DNA of 9,367 bases from Candidatus Woesearchaeota archaeon. Its GTDB lineage: Archaea; Nanobdellota; Nanobdellia; Woesearchaeales; JAGVYJ01. Positions 1-5,980 of the stretch are shown here, in pieces (within the stretch, counting starts at the first letter, position 1; each line of letters opens with the position of its first letter). The translations under genes and the position numbers were made by a program. The DNA is taken from the NCBI GenBank assembly GCA_018303315.1, contig JAGVYJ010000045.1:1-9367 (forward strand). Reading direction: 5' to 3'. A model generated the notes under the pieces. The model saw only the letters and a list, made by a program, of their open reading frames with translations, ran no database searches and had not been told where the DNA came from.

Positions 1-348
1 AAGATGGATGAGAAAGATGATTACCCTGACTTCATCCTGCCGGTTGCAAGAAAAGTTGCCGAGAAGCCTGATGAATATCTCGGGATTGTGCTTGGCGGCT
101 CAGGCCAGGGAGAGGCGCTTGCAGCCAACAAGGTGAAAGGTGTCAGGGCAGCGCTTTATTATGGAGGGCCATTGGATATTGTGACTTTGTCAAGGCAGCA
201 CAACCTGGCAAATGTGCTTTCTCTCGGAGCCAGGTTTTTATCAGAGGAAGAGGCAATAAATGCTGTAGGCAAATGGCTGTCCACCCCATGGTCAACTGAG
301 GAAAGGCATGCAAGGAGAATTAACAAGATTAAGCAGACAGAAAAATGA
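1..348 (+). CDS. rpiB: Ribose-5-phosphate isomerase B (RpiB/LacA family), 5' end cut by window edge
   Basis: Interconverts ribose-5-phosphate and ribulose-5-phosphate in the cytoplasm, in the non-oxidative pentose phosphate pathway. Seen: 115 codons with the family's DYPDF, GGSGQGE-x(3)-ANK, a REHN-like RQHN segment, the NVLSLGAR stretch and the C-terminal HARRI element that helps bind phosphate. The reading frame is open to base 1. The methionine at base 4 is not a plausible start, because the N-terminal strand with the SDHAG motif is missing; alignment by eye to M. tuberculosis RpiB puts about 37 residues upstream of the window. The catalytic cysteine of E. coli RpiB (CGTG) is glycine here, and a glutamate follows in GGSGQGE. 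This is the arrangement of the mycobacterial type, where that glutamate (Glu75) is the base. The TGA stop overlaps the next gene's ATG (ATGA), so translation is probably coupled. Confidence 0.9.
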   Translation, partial: KMDEKDDYPDFILPVARKVAEKPDEYLGIVLGGSGQGEALAANKVKGVRAALYYGGPLDIVTLSRQHNLANVLSLGARFLSEEEAINAVGKWLSTPWSTEERHARRINKIKQTEK

Positions 349-986
349 CCCTGATATTCCCGTCGATTCTTGAAAACAGCTTTGAGGAGCTCCAGCGCAA
401 GGCCGGCATGAGCGAGCCTTATGTCGAGCGCATACAGGTTGACTTCTGCGACGGCAGGTTTGTGCCCGGAAAGACGGTTTGGGTTGATGAATTCAAAAAT
501 CTGAAGTTCGGGAAAAAAGTGGAAGCCCACCTGATGATTGAGGAGCCTCTGGAATGGGTTGCTGACTTTGCAAAGAGGGCTGATATAATACTCTTCCACC
601 TCGAGGCCACAGACAAGCCTTTTGCAGTGATAGATGCAATCCATAAATGTGGAAAGAAGGCAGGAATCGTCATAAATCCTGAAACCCCTGCTGCCCAGGT
701 TTTCCCCTTCCTTGACCAGGTAGCCCAGGTGCAGGTCATGTCGGTTGTTCCGGGAAAGCAGGGGCAGCCATTTATAGAGGGCTCTGTGGACAAGGTGAGG
801 GAAATCCGGGAGAACAGAAGGGACATACCCATAGAAGTTGACGGCCACATGGACCCTGAAACCGCGCCTAAGGTGGTCAGGGCAGGGGCAACAATCGTCT
901 GCCCGGGCTCTTTCGCATTCAGGACAGGCAATGTCAAAGATGCCATTGAGGCAATAAGGAAAGCTATAGAGACTCAGCATGGATAA
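345..986 (+). CDS. rpe: Ribulose-phosphate 3-epimerase with divergent metal site
   Basis: Epimerises ribulose-5-phosphate to xylulose-5-phosphate, supplying the two-carbon donor for the transketolase encoded next. The 213-residue TIM barrel has near the usual family length (about 215-230). Seen: PSIL at 6-9, the VDFCDGRFVP strand at 32-41 with Asp33, AHLMI at 61-65 with His62 and Met64, GIVINPETP at 107-115, MSVVPGKQGQPF at 132-143, EVDGHM at 164-169 with Asp166, and the phosphate-side PGSFAF at 187-192. Known of the family: two histidines and two aspartates bind the metal, and the first lies in HVDVMDG. Here that histidine is Gln31 (IQVD), and the active-site methionine of VMDG is Cys35. The fold and both catalytic aspartates are intact, so I infer an active epimerase of a divergent subgroup. 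The start overlaps rpiB by 4 bases, and the stop overlaps the transketolase start by 8. Confidence 0.9.
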   Translation: MTLIFPSILENSFEELQRKAGMSEPYVERIQVDFCDGRFVPGKTVWVDEFKNLKFGKKVEAHLMIEEPLEWVADFAKRADIILFHLEATDKPFAVIDAIHKCGKKAGIVINPETPAAQVFPFLDQVAQVQVMSVVPGKQGQPFIEGSVDKVREIRENRRDIPIEVDGHMDPETAPKVVRAGATIVCPGSFAFRTGNVKDAIEAIRKAIETQHG

Positions 987-1788
987 TACTCAGCTGGCTG
1001 TAAAAGCAAGGGAAATCAGGAAGAGCATAATCAGGATGCTGACCAGGGCAGGCTCAGGCCATACAGGCGGGAGCCTGGGCATGGCTGATGTCTTCACAAC
1101 CCTCTTTTTCGATACCATTAATATGGATTCCGGGGATGTCACTGCAAAGGACAGGTTTATTTTCTCCAATGGGCATATCTGCCCGGTGTGGTATGCCACG
1201 CTGGCTGAGAAAGGCTGGATTAAGAAAGAGGAGCTCATGACGTTAAGGCAGCTTGGCTCCAGGCTCCAGGGCCATCCAAGCAGGCATGATTTTCCTTTTG
1301 CCGAGATTTCAGCCGGCTCATTGGGCCAGGGATTCCTTGCTGCTGTCGGGCTTGCCTTGGCAATGAAGCGCGACAAAAGCCCTTACAAGGTTTATGCCAG
1401 CCTCGGAGACGGCGAACTGGACGAGGGAAGCATCTGGGAAGCCGCAATGGCTGCAGGCAAATACCAGCTTGGAAACCTTATTGCTTTTGTGGATGTGAAC
1501 AGGCAACAGCAGGCAGGTACCACAGACCAGCTCATGCCCCTTGAGCCATTGGCTGGAAAATGGGCTGCATTTAACTGGCATGTCATTGAGGCAGATGGTC
1601 ATGATTTCAGTGATATCAAGAAGGCATTCAGGGAAGCCAAGCAGCAAAAAAAGCCCTCTGTAGTTTTGTTCAAAACCCATATGGGCAAGGGCGTGCCGGA
1701 CTGGGAAGACAAATATGCATGGCACGGTGTCTCGCCCACAGAACAGCAGGCAGAATATGCCCTTAAGGCATTGGAGGCACCAAGGTGA
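979..1788 (+). CDS. tktA: Transketolase N-terminal subunit (thiamine diphosphate-binding half)
   Basis: Carries the pyrophosphate-binding domain of a split transketolase, which moves a ketol unit from xylulose-5-phosphate to ribose-5-phosphate or erythrose-4-phosphate. The 269 residues match the usual size of stand-alone N-terminal subunits. Seen: GSGHTGGSLG at 25-34, SNGH at 63-66 (SKGH in most relatives), GHPSR at 98-102, GSLGQG at 113-118, and the Mg/thiamine diphosphate motif from GDGELDEGS at 143-151 to VDVNR at 171-175. Also seen are the THMGKG stretch around 213-218 and HGVSP near 239-243. The stretch after the metal-binding asparagine reads NRQQQAG where most transketolases have a form like NRMQIDG, a mild divergence. 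ATG at 979 overlaps the rpe stop by 8 bases. I see no good Shine-Dalgarno at the right distance, so it is probably translated by coupling. The active enzyme needs the next gene's product. Confidence 0.93.
   Translation: MDNTQLAVKAREIRKSIIRMLTRAGSGHTGGSLGMADVFTTLFFDTINMDSGDVTAKDRFIFSNGHICPVWYATLAEKGWIKKEELMTLRQLGSRLQGHPSRHDFPFAEISAGSLGQGFLAAVGLALAMKRDKSPYKVYASLGDGELDEGSIWEAAMAAGKYQLGNLIAFVDVNRQQQAGTTDQLMPLEPLAGKWAAFNWHVIEADGHDFSDIKKAFREAKQQKKPSVVLFKTHMGKGVPDWEDKYAWHGVSPTEQQAEYALKALEAPR
1773..1777 (+). promoter_or_regulatory. Shine-Dalgarno site for the transketolase C subunit
   Basis: A GGAGG lies 7 bases before the GTG at 1785, inside the end of the N-subunit gene. It supports GTG as the real start; the GTGA overlap then links the stop of one subunit to the start of the other, which would favour equal amounts of the two. 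Confidence 0.75.
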
Positions 1789-2750
1789 ATCTTGCTGATA
1801 AGATATTTGAAAATCCTGACAGGCAGGCCACGAGGGAAGGCCTGGGAAATGCTATGCTTAAGCTTGGCCAGAGCAATCCAAAGGTCTGGGTTGTGAGTGC
1901 CGGCCTCGCTGACAGCACAAGGGCTGATAAGTTTGCCGAGAAATATCCGGACAGGTTCGTGGAGGTTGGCATTGCCGAGCAGAACATGATTGGCATGGCT
2001 GCAGGGGCTGCTTTGGGGGGAAAAATACCCATTGCAACTAGCTTTGCAGTCTTCCTTCCGGGCAGGTGCTACGACCACATCAGGCAGAGCATTGCCTACT
2101 CAAACCTCAATGTCAAGCTTGTCAGCACCCATGCAGGCATAACTGTTGGAGCGGATGGGGCAACCCACCAGATGCTCGAGGACGTTTCAATGATGCGCGT
2201 TCTTCCCAACATGAGGGTTGTTGTTCCATGTGATGCATTGGAGGCTGAGAAGGCAGTGCTGGCAGCTGTGGAAGGGCAGGGGCCGTATTATGTAAGGACA
2301 GGGAGGGAAAAAGTGCCGGTTCTCACAACTGCCGAAAGCCCTTTTGAGATAGGGAAGGCAGAATTGTTCAGGGAAGGGAAAGATGTCACTATTATTGCAA
2401 ACGGCATCATGGTTTTTGAGGCCCTGAAAGCTGCAAGGGAATTGGAGAAACAAGGGATTGATGCTGAAGTTATTAACTGCCATACCGTGAAGCCCCTCGA
2501 TGAAAAGGCAATTGTGGCAAGCGTAAAAAAGACAGGCGCTGTTGTGACAGCAGAAGAGCATCAGAAGGCCGGCGGCCTCGGTGCAGCAGTGGCTGAATTA
2601 TTGAGCGAGAAACTGCCCACCCCCCAGATAAGGGTTGGTGTGGATGACACATTCGGGGAATCCGGGCCTGCTCCTGCTTTGATGGAGAAATACGGTTTGA
2701 CCTCGAAGGAAATTGTTAAATCTGTCAGAGAGGTTATTAAGAAGAAATAA
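1785..2750 (+). CDS. tktB: Transketolase C-terminal subunit (pyrimidine-binding and C domains)
   Basis: Partner of the preceding subunit. It supplies the domain that holds the thiamine pyrimidine ring and the glutamate that activates the cofactor, plus the C-terminal domain. The 321 residues match the usual C-terminal subunit. Seen: DRFVEVGIAEQN ending at residue 67 with the activating Glu65, MAAGAAL at 71-77, the SFAVFLPGRCYDHIR region at 86-100, DGATHQ at 124-129, VVPCD near 147, YVRTGRE near 170-176, and a C domain starting near 195 with TVKPLD and EEHQKAGGLG. The start is GTG, chosen because a GGAGG sits 7 bases upstream and because it gives the 4-base GTGA overlap. Oddity: the SAD-L segment usual near residue 40 reads SAGLADS, with Gly40 where relatives generally have aspartate. 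The TAA stop ends the operon, and I see no strong U-rich terminator after it. Confidence 0.93.
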   Translation: MNLADKIFENPDRQATREGLGNAMLKLGQSNPKVWVVSAGLADSTRADKFAEKYPDRFVEVGIAEQNMIGMAAGAALGGKIPIATSFAVFLPGRCYDHIRQSIAYSNLNVKLVSTHAGITVGADGATHQMLEDVSMMRVLPNMRVVVPCDALEAEKAVLAAVEGQGPYYVRTGREKVPVLTTAESPFEIGKAELFREGKDVTIIANGIMVFEALKAARELEKQGIDAEVINCHTVKPLDEKAIVASVKKTGAVVTAEEHQKAGGLGAAVAELLSEKLPTPQIRVGVDDTFGESGPAPALMEKYGLTSKEIVKSVREVIKKK

Positions 2751-2851
2751 CAGACTAAGAAGTGTTATATTCTAGAGTAGTTACAAACGCAAGATTTAAA
2801 TAGCGTTCCGTTGTTCCACACTGAATATTAACTTTTTGAGAAACAAGCAAA
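2751..2851 (+). other. Intergenic gap between the pentose phosphate and leu-like operons
   Basis: This is the only sizeable non-coding stretch in the window, about 100 bases and visibly AT-rich. It holds the TATA element at 2795-2802 and a weaker AT element (AATATTAA) near 2824-2831. A short run of five T at 2833-2837 follows no visible hairpin. I see no tRNA, no inverted repeat and no riboswitch-like structure. It marks the left edge of the region with different base composition. Confidence 0.7.
2795..2802 (+). promoter_or_regulatory. Archaeal TATA box for the leu-like operon
   Basis: TTTAAATA matches the archaeal TATA consensus, and a purine-rich GCAAGA lies just upstream, where a BRE is expected. 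Archaeal transcription usually starts about 25 bases downstream of the box centre, which would put the start near 2824 and give a leader of about 27 bases. There is no Shine-Dalgarno ahead of the ATG at 2852. A second AT element near 2824-2831 sits about 25 bases before that ATG, so a leaderless transcript is also possible. Seen: the motif and its spacing. Inferred: promoter activity. Confidence 0.6.
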
Positions 2852-3961
2852 ATGACGGAGCCCTACAGCGTTGCTGTAATACCAGGAGATCTCAACGGAA
2901 TAACGGTTACCAATGCTGCGCTTGCTGTGGCCGATGCTGCAAGACCATTTCTAACTAGACCTCTTGTACATACTCAATTACCTTATGGTGCAGATTATTT
3001 CTTGGAAAGAGGTATTACTCAATTGGGTCCTGCTGAACTGGAAAAACTTGCACGCCATGATCAAATTTTTCTTGGTGCTATCGGTGATCCAACCAAAATT
3101 AAGCCAGGAGTTTTAGAGATTGGAATACTACTAAAAGTCAGGCAGGCTTTTGACCAATATGTTAATTTAAGACCAGTTGTTTTACCACAAGGAGTGCCAT
3201 CAGTTCTTGTAGGCAAAGGGCCTGAAGAGATTAACTTCGAAATCTGCAGAGAGAATTCTGAGGGCCTGTATGTGGGCATTGGCAGAGTAGAAAATGCAGG
3301 GACTGAAGATGAGGTAGGAATCCAAGAAATGCATTGTTCATACCGAGGCGTTAAACGGTTAGCCGAGTTTGCTGAGCAACGGGCAAGAGCCAGGAAAAGA
3401 CGTGAAACGCCGACAATTCACTTCGTCTTTAAAACCAATGTGCTGACATATGCTTCATCACCCTGGCTGAAGGTTTTTGAAGAGTTTCAGGGTAAACCTG
3501 ATCTGAGCGTCAAATATATGCATGTTGATAATTTCGGTATGCAGATGCTTACCCATCCTGAGCAATTTGATGTCGTGGTGATAGAAAATATGTTTGGCGA
3601 CATTATGACTGACATCGGGGCGGTGCTTCAGGGGGGTATTGGGACTGCTGTTTCAGGAAACATTAATCCAACTGGTGCTTATCCATCAATGTTTGAACCT
3701 GTACACGGAACTGCACCGGATAAATGGTACGAGAAAAGGGATGGGATGTGGGTTCACAATCCTGAATTAATGCAACAAATGAGACCAGAGGCTGCGATTC
3801 TTGCATATGCAATGATGCTCGAGCAGATGGGGGAAGTTAGGGCTGCCGAAAAGATGACGCAAGCAGCTTTGGCAAATATTAGGAACCCGGGATATGGGCA
3901 GATGCCCTTGGACACATTAGTTGAAAATGCTTGCAGAGCATTAGAGAGGGAGGCTGCATAA
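2852..3961 (+). CDS. Isocitrate/isopropylmalate-family dehydrogenase (LeuB-like; also resembles tartrate/D-malate dehydrogenase)
   Basis: Family role: NAD(P)-dependent, metal-dependent oxidative decarboxylation of a 2-hydroxy acid such as 3-isopropylmalate. The 369 residues are close to the LeuB norm. The substrate and metal residues are all recognisable: Arg97, Arg107 (NLRP), Arg133 (RENSEG), Tyr140, Lys194 (KTN), Asp226 (HVDNFGM), Asp250 and Asp254 (MFGDIMTD). HGTAPD at 285-290 ends in the aspartate typical of NAD users. The LLKVRQAFDQYVNLRP stretch and the SGNINP segment resemble tartrate/D-malate dehydrogenases more than classic LeuB. Oddities: the usual GDGIG is GDLNG at 12-16, and the cofactor loop after HGTAPD is roughly 11 residues longer than in classic LeuB. 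Directly followed by leuC and leuD, so 3-isopropylmalate is the contextual guess, but the substrate is not settled. The start is the first ATG giving the normal N-terminus. Codon use differs from the flanking operons. Confidence 0.85.
   Translation: MTEPYSVAVIPGDLNGITVTNAALAVADAARPFLTRPLVHTQLPYGADYFLERGITQLGPAELEKLARHDQIFLGAIGDPTKIKPGVLEIGILLKVRQAFDQYVNLRPVVLPQGVPSVLVGKGPEEINFEICRENSEGLYVGIGRVENAGTEDEVGIQEMHCSYRGVKRLAEFAEQRARARKRRETPTIHFVFKTNVLTYASSPWLKVFEEFQGKPDLSVKYMHVDNFGMQMLTHPEQFDVVVIENMFGDIMTDIGAVLQGGIGTAVSGNINPTGAYPSMFEPVHGTAPDKWYEKRDGMWVHNPELMQQMRPEAAILAYAMMLEQMGEVRAAEKMTQAALANIRNPGYGQMPLDTLVENACRALEREAA
3949..3953 (+). promoter_or_regulatory. Shine-Dalgarno site for leuC
   Basis: GGAGG lies 9 bases before the ATG at 3963, within the last codons of the dehydrogenase gene. 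It confirms the leuC start, which follows the dehydrogenase stop by a single base. Confidence 0.7.
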
Positions 3962-3962
3962 T

Positions 3963-5372
3963 ATGTCAGAAGGAACTCTTTTGGACAAGGTTTGGGAAAG
4001 ACACAGAATTGGGACTTTGAAAAATGGGCAGGATCAACTCGCAATTGATTTGCATTTGATTCATGAGGTTACCAGCCCTCAGGCATTTGCAATGTTAAGA
4101 GAAAGAAGATTACATGTTCTCGCTCCCGACCGGACTGTTGCTACGGTGGATCATATAGTACCTACAGTGCACCCCTCATTGAGACCTTATCTTGATAATG
4201 CTGCTGAGAAAATGATGCAAGCTTTAGAGCAAGGAGTGAGAGAGTTTGGTATTAAGTTCTACTCTTTAGATTCTGGGAAGCAGGGAATTGTACATGTAAT
4301 CGGTCCTGAATTGGGTTTGACCCAACCCGGGATGACTATTGCATGCGGAGATAGTCACACCAGCACTCACGGTGCTTTTGGTTCAGTAGCCTTCGGAATT
4401 GGAACTACGGAACTTGCTCATGTATTAGCAACACAAAGTCTTGCCCAGTCAAGACCAGGGGTTAGACGAATTGAGTGGAATGGTGAGTTGGGCCCTGGAG
4501 TTTATGCTAAAGATGTGATTCTGGCCACTATAGGAGAATTGGGAATAAATGGCGGGAAAGGGTTTGCCTATGAATTCGCTGGTACCGCTATTGATGGTTT
4601 GGGCATGGAAGGAAGGATGACTATATGCAATATGACTATTGAAGGCGGTGCAAAAGTTGGATATGTTAATCCAGATCAAACGACCTTTGACTATGTGAGA
4701 GGAAGGGAATTCGCGCCGACTGGAGACCAGCTTGGGAGAGCGTTGAGATATTGGAAATCAGTAAGGTCTGAACCTGATGCAAAGTATGATGATGTCAGAC
4801 AATTTGATTCGTCTCGATTGGCACCTCAGGTCACTTGGGGAACCAATCCTGGTCAAGTCATCAGCATCGATGACTTAATCCCTCGTCCTGAAGATTTTCC
4901 GGATTCACAAAGGGCAGGCGTAACCAAGGCATTAGCATATATAGGCCTTAAAGGTGGGGAGAGAATTGTTGGAACTCCAATTGATTGGGCATTCATTGGA
5001 GCCTGCACCAATTCAAGAATATCTGATTTGAGGGAAGCTGCATCTTTTGTTGCACAAGGCAAGTATCATGTTGCTAAGAGTGTAACTGCTTTAGTAGTTC
5101 CAGGCTCTCAGCAGGTAAAAGCGCAAGCTGAAATGGAAGGCTTGGATACTATTTTCAAGGAAGCTGGCTTTCAGTGGAGAGATTCCGGATGTTCTATGTG
5201 CTTGGGCATGAATCCTGACCAGGTTGGAGAATACCAGCGCTGTGCTGCTTCATCAAATAGAAACTTCGAAGGAAGGCAAGGGCGTAATAGCCGAGGTCAC
5301 CTGATGAGTCCTGTTATGGTCGCTGCTGCAGCAGTCACTGGTCAAATTACTGATGCAAGAGAATTAATGTGA
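3963..5372 (+). CDS. leuC: 3-isopropylmalate dehydratase large subunit (bacterial-type LeuC)
   Basis: With LeuD it isomerises 2-isopropylmalate to 3-isopropylmalate through a 4Fe-4S cluster, in leucine synthesis. The 469 residues match the long bacterial form (about 465-470) rather than the shorter archaeal one (about 420). Seen: LIHEVTSPQAF at 32-42, ATVDH at 60-64, QGIVHVIGPE at 107-116, GDSHTSTHGAFG at 129-140, and MEGRMTICNM at 215-224. The cluster cysteines are Cys348 (CTNSR), Cys410 and Cys413 (CSMCLGMNPD); SSNRNFEGRQG follows at 430-440. All three cluster ligands are present, so the enzyme looks intact. It lies one base after the dehydrogenase stop and 11 bases before leuD. A related hydroxy-acid substrate, such as a methylmalate, cannot be excluded from sequence alone because the synthase that would define the pathway is not in the window. 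Confidence 0.94.
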   Translation: MSEGTLLDKVWERHRIGTLKNGQDQLAIDLHLIHEVTSPQAFAMLRERRLHVLAPDRTVATVDHIVPTVHPSLRPYLDNAAEKMMQALEQGVREFGIKFYSLDSGKQGIVHVIGPELGLTQPGMTIACGDSHTSTHGAFGSVAFGIGTTELAHVLATQSLAQSRPGVRRIEWNGELGPGVYAKDVILATIGELGINGGKGFAYEFAGTAIDGLGMEGRMTICNMTIEGGAKVGYVNPDQTTFDYVRGREFAPTGDQLGRALRYWKSVRSEPDAKYDDVRQFDSSRLAPQVTWGTNPGQVISIDDLIPRPEDFPDSQRAGVTKALAYIGLKGGERIVGTPIDWAFIGACTNSRISDLREAASFVAQGKYHVAKSVTALVVPGSQQVKAQAEMEGLDTIFKEAGFQWRDSGCSMCLGMNPDQVGEYQRCAASSNRNFEGRQGRNSRGHLMSPVMVAAAAVTGQITDARELM

Positions 5373-5375
5373 GGT
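5371..5375 (+). promoter_or_regulatory. Shine-Dalgarno site for leuD
   Basis: GAGGT lies 8 bases before the ATG at 5384 and overlaps the TGA stop of leuC. It fixes the leuD start and suggests coupled translation of the two subunits. Confidence 0.65.
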
Positions 5376-5383
5376 AAGTTCAA

Positions 5384-5980
5384 ATGCCAGAAGGTCCAAT
5401 TAGCAGAGTCACGGGAACTGTTGTTCCTTATGTGCGAGACAGAGTGGATACTGATAGGATTATACCAGCGAGATTTTTAAAGGAAACAACCTTTGAAGCC
5501 ATGGCAGGCTATGCTTTTACTGACGAACGGACTGATGAAAAAGGAAAACATCCCTTTGATCAACCGCAATATGCTGGAGCAGAAATATTAGTGGCTGGTT
5601 CTGATTTTGGTGTTGGTTCGTCAAGAGAACATGCCCCGCATGCTTTAATGAGAACACTGGGTGGAATCAAAGCAATCGTGGCTGAATCTTATGGGCCTAT
5701 ATTTTGGCCAAATTGTGTTCAGAATGGCATTGTTGTAGCTACAGCTGATAGACGAACCATTAATGACCTTGCTGCATTTGTTGAAGCCAATCCTAGTGCA
5801 GAATTTACGCTTGATGTTCGTGCTCAATTATTACAGCATGAAGGTGGAGTTTATACTGTAAGTGTTGATACAGCAGTCAGGCAATCTTACCTCGATGGAA
5901 GCTGGAATACTTTCGGTCAGCTGCTGGAGAACGTGGATGCTGTAAGGGCTGCGCTTGCTGGTCTGCCGCCGCATTATTAG
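5384..5980 (+). CDS. leuD: 3-isopropylmalate dehydratase small subunit (bacterial-type LeuD)
   Basis: This is the swivelling-domain subunit that closes over the LeuC iron-sulfur site and recognises the substrate. The 198 residues match the bacterial form (about 200); the archaeal form is about 165. Seen: VDTDRIIPARFL at 21-32, the GSDFGVGSSREHAP loop at 72-85 (a frequent form is GENFGCGSSREHAP), an NCVQNG segment at 110-115, and a C-terminal extension with DGSWNTFGQLL typical of the long form. The start is supported by a GAGGT 8 bases upstream. It is the last gene of the leu-like operon. Its TAG stop directly touches the TAA stop of dnaJ on the other strand, so any transcription terminator must lie inside the dnaJ gene. 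Base composition is AT-richer than the chaperone genes next to it. Confidence 0.93.
   Translation: MPEGPISRVTGTVVPYVRDRVDTDRIIPARFLKETTFEAMAGYAFTDERTDEKGKHPFDQPQYAGAEILVAGSDFGVGSSREHAPHALMRTLGGIKAIVAESYGPIFWPNCVQNGIVVATADRRTINDLAAFVEANPSAEFTLDVRAQLLQHEGGVYTVSVDTAVRQSYLDGSWNTFGQLLENVDAVRAALAGLPPHY

Noticed and set aside
4..348. A short complete isomerase starting at the ATG at base 4
   Set aside because: It would lack the first strand and the SDHAG motif that every RpiB needs; the frame is open to base 1, so the gene is cut by the window edge.
159..980. Long open frame of about 270 codons on the minus strand opposite rpiB/rpe
   Set aside because: It lies antisense to two clearly conserved genes, resembles no family I know, is Cys/His/Leu-rich as expected from a reversed frame, and has no fitting Shine-Dalgarno or operon partner.
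2833..2837. Run of five T as a terminator for the transketolase operon
   Set aside because: It is short, has no hairpin ahead of it, lies downstream of the TATA box, and would fall in the leader of the leu-like operon.
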